NCBI GenBank assembly: GCA_018398585.1
Contig: JAGTTD010000011.1
Span: 5,145,001 to 5,209,000, forward strand
Source: Simmondsia chinensis
Lineage: Eukaryota; Streptophyta; Magnoliopsida; Caryophyllales; Simmondsiaceae
DNA: 64,000 nt
Direction: 5' to 3'
Part shown: positions 12,342-25,700 of the stretch, piece after piece
How the letters are laid out: the number at the start of each line of letters is the position of its first letter
How positions within the stretch are numbered: position 1 is the stretch's first letter
Position numbers and translations under genes: made by a program
The notes under the pieces: generated by a model
Told to the model about the DNA's origin: nothing
Databases searched by the model: none
The model's input: only the letters and a program-made list of their open reading frames with translations

Positions 12342-12587
12342 AGGAACATACCCAGTGCCTCAAGGGCTCCCGCCAACGCAGGGTCGGGGGGGGGGGGGGG
12401 GGGGCGCGGATGTACGTAGCCTTCCCTCTTCGGGGTGTTAACCTGAAGAGAGGCTGTTTTCTAGTGCCCCCGACCTGAGGGTGAGAACTTCCCAGGAGGT
12501 CACCCATCCTGGCACTACTCTCGCCCAAGCACGCTTAACTTTGGAGTTCTAATGGGATCCGGTGACGGCATGTTGGCGCCCTCTTTG
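12342..12587 (-). mobile_element. 5S-headed SINE, array copy 8
   Basis: Duplicate of copy 3, with the same 19-G run (12386-12404) followed by CGCGG; I saw no differences from its partner. Confidence 0.86.
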
Positions 12588-13162
12588 TTTTGTAGTTTTT
12601 ATTGTATAATGGTGAGAAATCAGCTTTTATAAGTGGTTTTCAAGTAATTATTTGTGCGTGAAGGGTTATATTGGTGTAAAATCAAGTTATATTGGTGTGT
12701 TTGAAACAAATAGCTGTGTAAGATGAGTCATACACTGTGTATAATAAGTTACAAATGTGCCAAATGAACTGACATAGGTGTGTTTCAAGAAATTAGTGTT
12801 GTATGACTTATCATACACGGTGTATGATGAGTTGTATGGGTATAAAATCACGTTTTGCATGTTTGTTTCTAGTTTTGCTTGTATAATGGTGAAAAATAAG
12901 CTTTTATAAGTGTTTTTCAAGTAATTATTGGTGGATGATGGGTTATATTGGTGTAAAATCAAGTTATATTGGTGTGTTTTAAACGAATAGCTGTGTAAGA
13001 TGAGACATACACTATGTATGATAAGTTACAAATGTGTCAAATGAACTTATATAGGTGTGTTTCAAGAAATTAGTGCTATATGACTTATCATACACGGTGT
13101 ATGATGAGTTGTATGGGTGTAAAATCAAGTTTTGCATGTTTGTTTCTTGTTTTGCTTGTATA

Positions 13163-13405
13163 AGGAACATACCCAGTGCCTCAAGGGCTCCCGCCAACTC
13201 AGGGTCGGGGGGGGGGGGGGGGGGGGAATGTACGTAGCCTTCCCTCTTCAGGGGGTTAACCTGAAGAGAGGCTGTTTTCCAGTGCCCCCAACCTGAGGGT
13301 GAGAACTTCCCAGGAGGTCACCCATCCTGACACTACTCTCGCCCAAGCATGCTTAACTTCGGAGTTCTAATGGGATCCGGTGACGGCATGTTGGCGCCCT
13401 CTTTG
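13163..13405 (-). mobile_element. 5S-headed SINE, array copy 9
   Basis: Duplicate of copy 4, with the same 20-G run (13207-13226) and the same CATGCTTAAC variant. Confidence 0.86.
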
Positions 13406-13980
13406 TTTTTTAGTTTTTCTTGTATAATGGTGAAAAATAAGCTTTTATAAGTGGTTTTCAAGTAATTATTGGTGCGTGATGGGTTATATTGGTGTAAAAT
13501 CAAGTTATATTGGTGTGTTTGAAACAAATAGCTGTGTAAGATGAGTCATACACTGTGTATAATAAGTTACAAATGTGCCAAATGAACTGACATAGGTGTG
13601 TTTCAAGAAATTAGTGCTGTATGACTTATCATACACGGTGTATGATGAGTTGTATGGGTATAAAATCACGTTTTGCATGTTTGTTTCTAGTTTTGCTTGT
13701 ATAATGGTGAAAAATAAGCTTTTATAAGTGTTTTTCAAGTAATTATTGGTGGATGATGGGTTACATTGGTGTAAAATCAAGTTATATTGGTGTGTTTTAA
13801 ACGAATAGCTGTGTAAGATGAGACATACCCTGTGTATGATAAGTTACAAATGTGTCAAATGAACTTATATAGGTGTGTTTCAAGAAATTAGTGCTATATG
13901 ACTTATCATACACGGTGTATGATGAGTTGTATGAGTGTAAAATCAAGTTTTGCATGTTTGTTTCTTGTTTTGCTTGTATA

Positions 13981-14022
13981 AGGAACATACCCAGTGCCTC
14001 AAGGCCTCCCGCCAACTCAGGG

Positions 14023-14053
<31 letters not shown>

Positions 14054-14232
14054 ATGTACACAGCCTTCCCCCTTCAGGGTGTTAACCTGAAGAGAGGTTG
14101 TTTTCCAGTGCCCCCAACCTGAGGGTGAGGACTTTCCAGAAGGTCACCCATCCTGGTACTACTCTCGCCCAAGCACGCTTAACTTCGGAGTTCTAATGGG
14201 ATCCGGTGACGGCATGTTGGTGCCCTCTTTGG
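13981..14232 (-). mobile_element. 5S-headed SINE, array copy 10
   Basis: Duplicate of copy 5. It has a 29-G run (14025-14053), one shorter than its partner, which accounts for the offset change from 5198 to 5197. Confidence 0.86.
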
Positions 14233-15341
14233 TTTCTAGTTTTGCTTGTCTAATGGTGAAAAATCAGCTTTTATAAGTGTTTTTCAAGTAATTATTGGTG
14301 TATAATGGGTTATATTGGTGTAAAATCAAGTTATACTGGTGTGTAACATGAGTCATACGCTGTGTAAGATGAGTCATACACTGTGAATGATAAGTTACAA
14401 ATGTGTCAAATGAACTTATATGGGTGTGTTTCAAGAAACTAGTGCTGTATGACTTATCATACACGGTGTATGATGAGTTGTATGGGTGTAAAATCAAGTT
14501 TTGCATGTTTGTTTCTAGTTTTGCTTGTATAATGGTGAAAAATCAGCTTTTATAAGTGTTTTTCAAGTAATTATTGGTGTATGATGGGTTATATTGGTGT
14601 AAAATCATGTTATATTGGTGTGTTTGAAACGAATAGCTGTGTAAGATGGGACATACACTGTGTATGATAAGTTACAAATGTGTCAAATGAACTTATATAG
14701 GTGTGTTTCAAGAAATTAGTGTTGTATGACTTATCATACACGGTGTATGATGAGTTGTAATGGTGTAAAATCAAGTTTGCACATTTGTTTCCAGTTTTGC
14801 TTGTATAATGGTGAAAAATCAGCTTTTATAAGTGTTTTTCAAGTAATTATTGGTGCAGGATGGGTTATATTGGTGTAAAATCAAGTTATATTGGTGTGTT
14901 TGAAACGAATAGCTGTGTAAAATGAGTCACACACTGTGTATGATAAGTTACAAATGTGTCAAATGAACTTATATAGGTGTGTTTCAAGAAATTAGTGCTG
15001 TATGACTTATCATACACGGTGTATGATGAGTTGTATGGGTGTAAAATCAAGTTTTGCATGTTTGTTTCTAGTTTTGCTTGTATAATGGTGAAAAATCAGC
15101 TTTTATAAGTGTTTTTCAAGTAATTATTGGTGTAAAATCAAGTTATATTGGTGTGTTTGAAACGAATAGCTGTGTAAGATGAGTCATACACTGTGTATGA
15201 TAAGTTACAAATGTGTCAAATGAACATATATAGGTGTGTTTCAAGAAATTAGTGCTGCATGACTTATCATACACGGTGTATGATGAGTTGCATGGGTGTA
15301 AAATCAAGTTTTGCATGTTTGTTTCTAGTTTTGCTTGTATA

Positions 15342-15384
15342 AGGAACATACCCAGTGCCTCAAGGGCTCCCGCCAACGCAGGGT

Positions 15385-15419
<35 letters not shown>

Positions 15420-15596
15420 TGTACGTAGCCTTCCCTCTTCTGGGGGTCAACCTGAGGAGAGGCTGTTTTCCAGTGCCCCCAACCTGAGGGTGAGAACTTC
15501 CCAGGAGGTCGCCCATCCTGGCACTACTCTCGCCCAAGCACGCTTAACTTTGGAGTTCTAATGGGATCCGGTGACGGCATGTTGGCGCCCTCTTTG
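15342..15596 (-). mobile_element. 5S-headed SINE, array copy 11
   Basis: Duplicate of copy 6. It has a 32-G run (15387-15418), seven longer than its partner, which accounts for the offset change to 5204. Confidence 0.86.
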
Positions 15597-16171
15597 TTTT
15601 TTAGTTTTTCTTGTATAATGGTGAAAAATAAGCTTTTATAAGTGGTTTTCAAGTAATTATTGGTGCGTGATGGGTTATATTGGTGTAAAATCAAGTTATA
15701 TTGGTGTGTTTGAAACAAATAGCTGTGTAAGATGAGTCATACACTGTGTATAATAAGTTACAAATGTGTCAAATGAACTGACATAGGTGTGTTTCAAGAA
15801 ATTAGTGCTGTCTGACTTATTATACACGGTGTATGATGAGTTGTATGGGTATAAAATCATGTTTTGCATGTTTGTTTCTAGTTTTGCTTGTATAATGGTG
15901 AAAAATCAGCTTTTATAAGTGTTTTTCAAGTAATTATTGGTGTATGATGGGTTATATTGGTGTAAAATCAAGTTATATTGGTGTGTTTTAAACGAATAAC
16001 TGTGTAAGATGAGACATACACTGTGTATGATACGTTACAAATTTGTCAAATGAACTTATATAGGTATGTTTCAAGAAATTAGTGATATATGACTTATCAT
16101 ACACGGTGTATGATGAGTTGTATGGGTGTAAAATCAAGTTTTGCATGTTTTTTTCTTTTTTTGCTTGTATA

Positions 16172-16213
16172 AGGAACATACCTAGTGCCTCAAGGGCTCC
16201 CGCCAACGCAGGG

Positions 16214-16249
<36 letters not shown>

Positions 16250-16425
16250 TGTACACAGCCTTCCCCCTTCAGGGTGTTAACCTGAAGAGAGGTTGTTTTC
16301 CCGTGCCCCCAACTGAGGGTGAGGACTTCCCAGAAGGTCACCCATCCTGGTACTACTCTCGCCCAAGCACGCTTAACTTCAGAGTTCTAATGGGATCCGG
16401 TGACGGCATGTTGGTGCCCTCTTTG
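16172..16425 (-). mobile_element. 5S-headed SINE, array copy 12
   Basis: Rightmost copy, outside the 5.2-kb duplication. It has the longest G run (33; 16216-16248). The left flank is eroded (TTTTTTTCTTTTTTTGCTTGTATA). The 5S head keeps GGTACTACTCTCGCCCAAGC, close to functional plant 5S. Confidence 0.86.
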
Positions 16426-16652
16426 CTTTCTAGTTTCGCTTGTATAATGGTGATAAATCAGCTTTTATAAGTGTTTTTCAAGTAATTATTGGTGTATAAT
16501 GGGTTATATTGGTGTGAAATCAAGTTATACTGGTGTGTAACATGAGTCATACGCTGTGTAAGATGAGTCATACACTGTCAATGATAAGTTACAAATGTGT
16601 CAAATGAACTTATATAGGTGTGTTTCAAGAAACTAGTGCTGCATGACTTATC

Positions 16653-16752
16653 NNNNNNNNNNNNNNNNNNNNNNNNNNNNNNNNNNNNNNNNNNNNNNNN
16701 NNNNNNNNNNNNNNNNNNNNNNNNNNNNNNNNNNNNNNNNNNNNNNNNNNNN
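16653..16752. other. Assembly gap, 100 N
   Basis: A run of exactly 100 N, the usual placeholder for a gap of unknown size. Array orientation flips across it: the monomer reads GTGTATGAT...GGTGTAAAATCAA before it and TTGATTTTACACC...CATACACAGTGTATG after it. Order and orientation across the gap are not proven by sequence. Confidence 0.98.
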
Positions 16753-19700
16753 TCCTAACCAACTAATTGCTTAAGAAAAGCCTACACAAGTTGATTTTAC
16801 ACCATTAAAACCAAGCATACACAGTGTATGATCATACACCTTTATTACTCAACATACACATGCACAAGTTGGATATTCACCATTAAAACCATACATACGC
16901 AGTGTGTGGTTGCTTCTAACCCACTAATTGCTTAAAAAAGGCCTACACAAGTTGAATTTACACCATTAAAACCAATCATACACAGTGTATGTTGATCATA
17001 CACCTTTATTACTCAACATACACAAGCACAAGTTCGTTATTCACCATAAAAACCAAACATACACAGTGTATGGTTGCTCCTAACCCACTAATTGCTTAAA
17101 AAAAGCCTACACAAGTTGATTTTACACCATTAAAACCAGCATACGCAGTGTATGTTGATCATACACCTTTATTACTCAACATACACAAACACAAGTTGGA
17201 TATTCACCATTAAAACCAAACATACACAGTGTATGGTTGCACCAAACCCACTAATTGCTTAAAAAAAGCCTACACAAGTTGATTTTACACCATTAAAACC
17301 AAGCATACACAGTGTATGGTTGCTCCTAACCCACTAATTGCTTAAATAACGTCTACACAAGTATATTTTTATACCATTAAAACCAAGCATACACAGTGTA
17401 TGTTTATCATACACTTTTATTACTCAACATAAACAAACACAAGTTGGATATTCATCATTAAAACAAAACATACACAGTCTATGGTTGCTCCTAACCAACT
17501 AATTGCTTTAAAAAAGCCTACACAAGTTGATTTTACACCATTAAAACCAAGCATACACAGTGTATGCTGATCATACACCATTATTACTCAACATACACAA
17601 ACACAAGTTGGATATTCACCATTAAAATCAAACATACACTGCGTATGGTTCCTCCTAACCTACTAATTGCTCATAAAAAGCCTACACAAGTTGATTTTAC
17701 ACCATTAAAACCAAGCATACACAGTGTATGCTGATCATACACCATTATTACTCAACATACACAAACACAAGTTGGATATTCACCATTAAAATCAAACATA
17801 CACTGTGTATGGTTGCTCCTAACCTACTAATTGCTCAAAAAAAGCCTACACAAGTTGAATTTACACCCTTAAAACCAATCATACACAGTGTATGTTGATC
17901 ATACACCTTTATCACTCAACATACACAAGCACAAGTTGGATATTCACCATTAAAACCAAACATACACAATGTATGTTTGCTCCTAACCCACTAATTGCTT
18001 AAACAACGTCTACAAAAGTTTATTTTACACCATTAAAACCAAGCATACACAGTGTATGTTGATCATGCACCTTCGTTACGCAACCTACACAGGCACAAGT
18101 TCGTTATTCACCATAAAAAACCAAACATACACAGTGTATGGTTGCTCCTAACCCACTAATTCCTAAAAAAAAACCCTACACAAGTTGATTTTACACCATT
18201 AAAACCAAGTATATACAGTGTATGTTGATCATACACCTTTATTACTCAATATACACAAACACAAGTTGGTTTATTCACCGTAAAAACTAAACATACACAG
18301 TGTATGGTAGCTGCTAACCCACTAATTCCTCAAAAAAAGCCTACACAAGTTGAATTCACACCATTAAAACCAATAATACACAGCGTATGTTCATCATACA
18401 ACTTTATTACTCAACATACACAAACACAAGCCGGATATTCAGCATTAAAATCAAACATACACAGTGTATGGTTGCTCCTAACCTACTAATTGCTCAAAAA
18501 AAGCCTACACAAGTTGAATTTACACCATTAAAACCAATCATACACAGTGTATGTTGATCATATACCTTTATCACTCAACATACACAAACACAAGTTGGAT
18601 ATTCACCATTAAAACCAAACATACACAGTGTATGGTTGCTCCTAACCCACTAATTGCTTAAACAAAGCCTACACAAGTTGATTTTACACCATTAAAACCA
18701 ATCATACACAGTGTATGCTGATCATACACCATTATTACTCAACATACACAAACACAAGTTGGATTATTCACCATTAAAATCAAATATACACTGTGTATGG
18801 CTGCTCCTAACCTACTAATTGCTCAAAAAAAGCCTACACAAGTTGAATTTACACCATTAAAACCAATCATACACAGTGTATGTTGATCATACACCTTTAT
18901 CACTCAACATACACAAACACAAGTTGGATATTCACCATTAAAACCAAACATACACAGTGTATGTTCGCTCCTAACCCACTAATTGCTTAAACAACGTCTA
19001 CAAAAGTTTATTTTACACCATTAAAACCAAGCATACACCGTGTATGTTGATCATGCACCTTCATTACGCAACATACACAGGCACAAGTTCGTTATTCACC
19101 ATAAAAAACCAAACATACACAGTGTATGGTTGCTCCTCACCCACTAATTGCTTAGAAAAAAGCCTACACAAGTTGATTTTACACCATTAAAACCAAGTAT
19201 ATACAGTGTATGTTGATCATACACCTTTATTACTCAATATACACAAACACAAGTTGGTTATTCACCATTAAAACCAAACATGCACAGTGTATGGTTGCTC
19301 CTAACCCACTAATTGCTTAAACAAAGCCTACACAAGTTGATTTTACACCATTAAAATCAAGCATACACAGTGTATGCTGATCATACACCATTATTACTCA
19401 ACATACACATACACAAGCCGGATATTCAACATTAAAATCAAACATACACAGTGTATGGTTGCTCGTAACCAACTAATTGCTCAAAAAAAGCCTACACAAG
19501 TTTAATTTACACCATTAAAACCAATCGTACACAGTGTATGTTGATCACACCCCTTTATTACACAACATACACAAACACAAGTTGGATATTCACCATTAAA
19601 ACCAAACATACACAGTGTATGGTTGCTCCTAACCCACTAATTGCTTAAACAAAGCCTACACAAGTTGATTTTACACCATTAAAATCAAGCATACATAGTG

Positions 19701-22700
19701 TATGTTGATCATACACCTTTATTACTCAACATACACAAGCACAAGTTCGTTATTCACAATAAAAACCAAACATACACAGTGTATGGTAGCTCTTAACCCA
19801 CTAATTGCTTCAAAAAAGCCTACCCAAGTTGATTTTACACCATTAAAAACAAGCATACACAGTGTATGTTGATCATACACCTTCATTACTCAACATACAA
19901 AAACACAAGTTAAATATTCACCATTAAAACCGAACATACACAGTGTATGGTTGCTCCTAACCCACTAATTGCTTAAAAAATGTCTACACGAGTTGATTTT
20001 ACACCATTAAAACCAAGCATACACAGTGTATGTTGATCATACACCTTTATTCCTAACATACACAAACACAAGTTGGATATTCACCATTAAAACCAAACAT
20101 ACACAGTGTATGGTTGCTCATAACCCACTAATTGCTTAAAAAAAAGCCAACACAAGTTTAATTTACACCATTAAAACAAATCATACACAGTATATGTTGA
20201 ACATACACCTTTGTTACTCAACATACACAATCACAAGTTGGTTATTCACCACAAAAACCAAACATACACAGTGTATGGTTGCTCCTAACGCACTAATTCC
20301 TTAAAAAAAGCCTACACAAGTTGAATTCACACCATTAAAACCAATCATACACAGTGTATGTTGATCATACACTTTATAACTAAACATACACAAACACAAG
20401 TTGGATATTCACCATTAAAACCAAACATACACAGTGTATGGTTGCTCCTAACCTACAAATTGCTCTGAAAAAGCCTACACAAGTTGAATTTACACCATTA
20501 AAAGCAATCATACACGGTGTATGTTGATCATACACCTTTATAACTAAACATACACAAACACAAGTTGGATATTCACCATTGAAACCAAACATGCACAGTG
20601 TATGGTTGCTCCTAACCCACTAATTGCTTAAACAAAGCCTACACAAGTTGATTTTACACCATTAAAATCAAGCATACACAGTGTATGCTGATTCATACAC
20701 CTTTATTACTCAACATACACAAACACAAGTTGGATATTCACCATTAAAACCAAACATACACAGTGTATGGTTGCTCCAAACCCACTAATTGCTTAAAAAA
20801 AGCCTACACAAGTTGATTTTACACCATTAAAACCAAACATACACAGTGTATGGTTGCTCCTAACCCACCAATTGCTTAAATAACGTCTACACAAGTATAT
20901 TTTATACCATTAAAACCAAGCATACACAGTATGTTTATCATACACTTTTATTACTCAACATACACAAACACAAGTTGGATATTCATCATTAAAACAAAAC
21001 ATACACAGTGTATGGTTGCTCCTAACCAACTAATTGCTTAAAAAAAGCCTACACAAGTTGATTTTACACCATTAAAACCAAGCATACACAGTGTATGCTG
21101 ATCATACACCATTATTACTCAACATACACAAACACAAGTTGGATATTCGCCATTAAAATCAAACATACACTGTGTATGGTTGCTCCTAACCTACTAATTG
21201 CTCAAAAAAAGCCTACACGAGTTGAATTTACACCATTAAAATCAAGCATACACAGTATATGTTGATCATACACCTTTATTACTCAACATACACAAACACA
21301 AGTTGGATATTCACCATTAAAACCAAACATGCACAGTGTATGGTTGCACCTAACCCACTAATTGCTTAAAAAATGTCTACACAAGTTGATTTTATACCAT
21401 TAAAACCAAGCATATACAGTGTATGCTGATCATACACCTTTATTACTCAACATACACAAACACAAGTTGGTTATTCACCATAAAAGCCAAACATACACAG
21501 TGTATGGATGCTCCTAACCCACTAATTGCTTCAAAAACGTCTACATAAGTTGATTTTACACCATAAAAACCAAGCATACAAAGTGTATGTTGATCAGACA
21601 CCTTTATTACTCAACATACACAAACACAAGTTGGATATTCATCATTAAAACAAAACATACAAAGTGTATGGTTGCTCCTAACCCACTAATTGCTTAAAAA
21701 AAGCCTGCACAAGTGGATTTTACACTATTAAAACCAAGCATATACAGTGTATGCTGATCATACACCTTTATTACTCAACATACACAAGCACAAGTTGGAT
21801 ATTCACCATTAAAACCATACATACATAGTGTATGGTTGCTCCTAACCCACTAATTGCTCAAAAAAAGCCTACACAAATTGAATTTCAACTATTAAAACCA
21901 ATCATACACAGTGTATGTTGATCATACACCTTTATTACTCAACATATACAAGCACAAGTTCGTTATTCACTATAAAAACCAAACATACACAGTGTATGGT
22001 TGCTCCTAACCCACTAATTGCTCAAAAAAAGCCTACCCAAGTTGATTTTACACCATTAAGAACAAGCATACACAGTGTATGTTGATCATACACCTTTATT
22101 ACTCAACATACACAAACACAAGTTGGAGATTCACCATTAAAACCAAACAAACACAGTGTATGGTTTCTCCTAACCCACTAATTGCTTCAAAAATGTCTAC
22201 ACAAGTTGATTTTACACCATTAAAACCAAGCATACGCAGTGTATGTTGATCATACACCTTTATTCCTAACATACACAAACACAAGTTGGATATTCACCAT
22301 TAAAACCAAACATACACAGTGTATGGTTGCTCATAACCCACTAATTGCTTAAAAAAAGCCCACACAAGTTAAATTTACACCATTAAAGCAAATCATACAC
22401 AGTGTATGTTGATCATACACCTTTATTACTCAACATACACAAACACAAGTTGGTTATTCACCATAAAAACCAAACATACACCGTGTATGGTTGCTCCTAA
22501 CCCACTAATTGCTCAAAAAAAGCCTACACATGTTGAATTCACGCCATTAAAACCAATCATACACAGTGTATGTTGTTCATACACCTTTATAACTAAACAT
22601 ACACAAACACAAGTTGGATATTCACCATTAAAACCAAACATACACAGTGTATGGTTGCTCCTAGCCTACTAATTGCTCAAAAAAATCCTACACAAGTTGA

Positions 22701-25700
22701 ATTTACACCATTAAAAGCAATCATACACAGTGTATGTTGAACATACACCTTTATTACTCAACAAACACAAACACAAGTTGGATATTCACCATTAAAACCA
22801 AAAATACACAGTGTATGGTTGCTCCTAATCCACTAATTGCTTAAAAAAAGCCTACACAAGTTGATTTTACACCATTAAAACCAAACATACACAGTGTATG
22901 GTTGCTTATAACCCCCTAATTGCTTAAAAAACGTCTACACAAGCATATTTTAGACCATTAAAACCAAGCATACACAGTGTATGTTTATCATACACTTTTA
23001 TTACTCAACATACACAAACACAAGTTGGATATTCATCATTAGAACAAAATATACACAGTGTATGGTTGCTCCTAACCAACTAATTGCCTAGAAAAAGCCT
23101 ACACAAGTTGTTTTACACCAATAAAACCAAGCTCACACAGTGTATGCTGATCATACACCATTATTACTCAACATACACAAACACAAGTAGGATATTCATC
23201 ATTGAAACCATACATACATAGTGTATGGTTGCCCCTAACCTACTAATTGCTTAAAAAAGGCCTACCAAAGTTGAATTTACACCATTAAAACCAATCATAC
23301 ACAGTGTATGTTGATCATACACCTATATTACTCAACATACACAAACACAAGTTCGTTATTCACCATTAAAACCAAGCATACACAGCGTATGTTCATCATA
23401 CAACTTTATTACTCAACATACAAAAACACAAGTTAGATATTCACCATTAAAATCAAACATACATAGTGTATGGTTGCTCCTATCCTACTAATTGCTCAAA
23501 AAAAGACTACACAAATTGAATTTACACCATTAAAACCAATCATACATAGTGTATGTTGATCATACACCTTTATTACTCAACATACACAAACACAAGTTGG
23601 ATATTCACCATTAGAACCAAACATACGCAGTGTATGGTTGCTCCTAACCCACTAATTGCTTAAACAAAGCCTACACAAGTTGATTTTACACCATTAAAAT
23701 CAAGCATACACAGTGTATGCTGATCATACACCTTTATTACTCAACTTACACAAACACAAGTTGGATATTCACTATTAAAACCATACATACACAGTGTATT
23801 GTTGCTCCTAATCCACTAATTGCTTAAAAAAAGCATACACAAGTTGAATTTACACCATTAAAACCAACCATACACAGTGTATGTATATCATACACCTTTA
23901 TTACTCAACATACACAAGCACATGTTCGTTATTCACTATAAAAACCAAACATACACAATGTAAGGTTGCTCCTAACCCACTAATTGCTTAAAAAAAGCCT
24001 ACCCAAATTGATTTTACACCATTAAAACCAAGCATACACAGTTTATGTTGATCATACACCTTTATTACTCAACATACACAAACACAAGTTGGATATTCAC
24101 CATTAAAACCAAACATACACAGTGTATGGTTGCTCCTAGCCAACTAATTGCTTAAAAAACATCTACGCAAGTTGATTTTACACCGTTAAAACCAAGCATA
24201 CACAGTGTATGTCTATCATACACCTTTATTCCTAATATACACAGACACAAGTTTGATATTCACCATTAAAACCAAATACACACAGTGTATGGTTGCTCCG
24301 AATCCACTAATTGCCTAAAAAAAGCCTACACAAGTTCAATTTACACCATTAAAACAAATCATACACAGTATATGTTGATCATACACCTTTATTACTCAAC
24401 ATACCCAAACACAAGTTGGTTATTCACCATAAAAACCAAACATACACAGTGTATGGTTGCTCCTAACCAACCAATTGCTCAAAAAAAGCCTACACAAGTC
24501 GAATTTACACCATTAAAACCAATCATACAAAGTGTATGTTGACCGTACACCTTTATTACTCAACATACACAAACACAAGTTGGATATTCACCATTAAATC
24601 CAAACATACACAGTGTATGGTTGCTCCTAACCCACAAATTGCTCAAAAAAAGCCTACACAAGTTGATTTTACACCATTAAAACCAAACATACACAGTGTA
24701 TGGTTGCTCCTAACCTACTAATTGCTTAAAAAATACCTACACAAGTTGACTTTACACGCTTAAAACCAAGCATACACAATGTATGTTGATCATACACCTT
24801 TATTACTCAACATACACAAGCACAAGTTCGTTACTCAGAATAAAAACCAAACATACACAGTGTATGGTTGCTCCTAACACACTAAATGCTTAAAAAAAGC
24901 CTACACAAGTTGAATTCACACCATTAAAACCAATCATACACAGTGTATGTTGATCATACACCTTTATAACTCAACATACACAAACACAAGTTGGATATTC
25001 ACCATTAAAACCAAACATACACAGTGTATGGTTGCTCCTAACCAACTAATTGCTCAAAAAAAGCCTACACAAGTCGAATTTACACCATTAAAACCAATCA
25101 TACAAAGTGTATGTTGACCATACACCTTTATTACTCAACATACACAGACACAAGTTGGGTATTCACCATTAAATCCAAACATACACAGTGTATGGTTGCT
25201 CCTAACCCACAAATTGCTTAAAAAAAGCCTACACAAGTTGATTTTACACCATTAAAACCAAACATACACAGTGTATGGTTGCTCCTAACCTACTAATTGC
25301 TTAAAAAATATCTACACAAGTTGACTTTACACCCTTAAAACCAAGCATACACAATGTATGTTGATCATACACCTTTATTACTCAACATACACAAGCACAA
25401 GTTCGTTATTCAGAATAAAAACCAAACATACACAGTGTATGGTTGCTCCTAACACACTAATTACTCAAAAGAAGCCCACAGAAGTTGAATTTACACCATT
25501 AAAACCAATCATACACAGTGTATGTTGATTATACACCTTTATTACTCAACATACACAAGCACAAGTTCGTTATTCACAATAAAAACCAAACATACACAGT
25601 GTATGGTTGCTCCTAACCCACTAATTGCTTAAAAAAAGCCTACACAAGTTTAATTCACACCATTAAAACCAATCATACACAGTGTATGTTGATCATACAC

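Larger units (their letters stand above)
10708..15905 (+). repeat. 5.2-kb array segment, copy 2 of a tandem duplication
   Basis: Second, nearly identical copy of 5510-10707, carrying SINE copies 7 to 11. Sequence after about 15906 again resembles the start of the block but soon diverges (for example from about 15999), which suggests an older third unit truncated by the gap at 16653. Near-identity means either a very recent unequal exchange or a duplicated assembly path. Confidence 0.85.
3955..16652 (+). repeat. Middle satellite array with about 276-bp higher-order units
   Basis: Continuous tandem array in the same orientation as the left array. The basic higher-order unit is about 276 bp, built of about 83-bp subunits. 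Each unit has two perfect palindromes: TCATACACTGTGTATGA, and ATCATACACGGTGTATGAT about 80 bp later. Two further subunits have lost the palindrome (GTATAATGGTGAAAAATCAGC; GTGTATGATGGGTTATATTGG). Some units carry a 5S-headed SINE, making larger units. Short open frames on both strands (typically 60-105 codons) are translations of the repeat and have no start or codon signal of their own, so I do not call them genes. The array stops in an assembly gap. Confidence 0.95.

Noticed and set aside
4958..16425. Functional 5S rRNA gene cluster
   Set aside because: Each 5S-like head has an internal gap and substitutions and is fused to a SINE body and tail; there is no 5S spacer or T-run terminator in gene arrangement.
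3955..16652. Dozens of 60-106 codon open frames with recurring peptides (SSYTVYDKSYSTNFLKHTY and MCFKKLVLYDLSYTVYDE)
   Set aside because: They are opposite-strand translations of the same palindromic monomer, occur on both strands, and have no independent gene signals.
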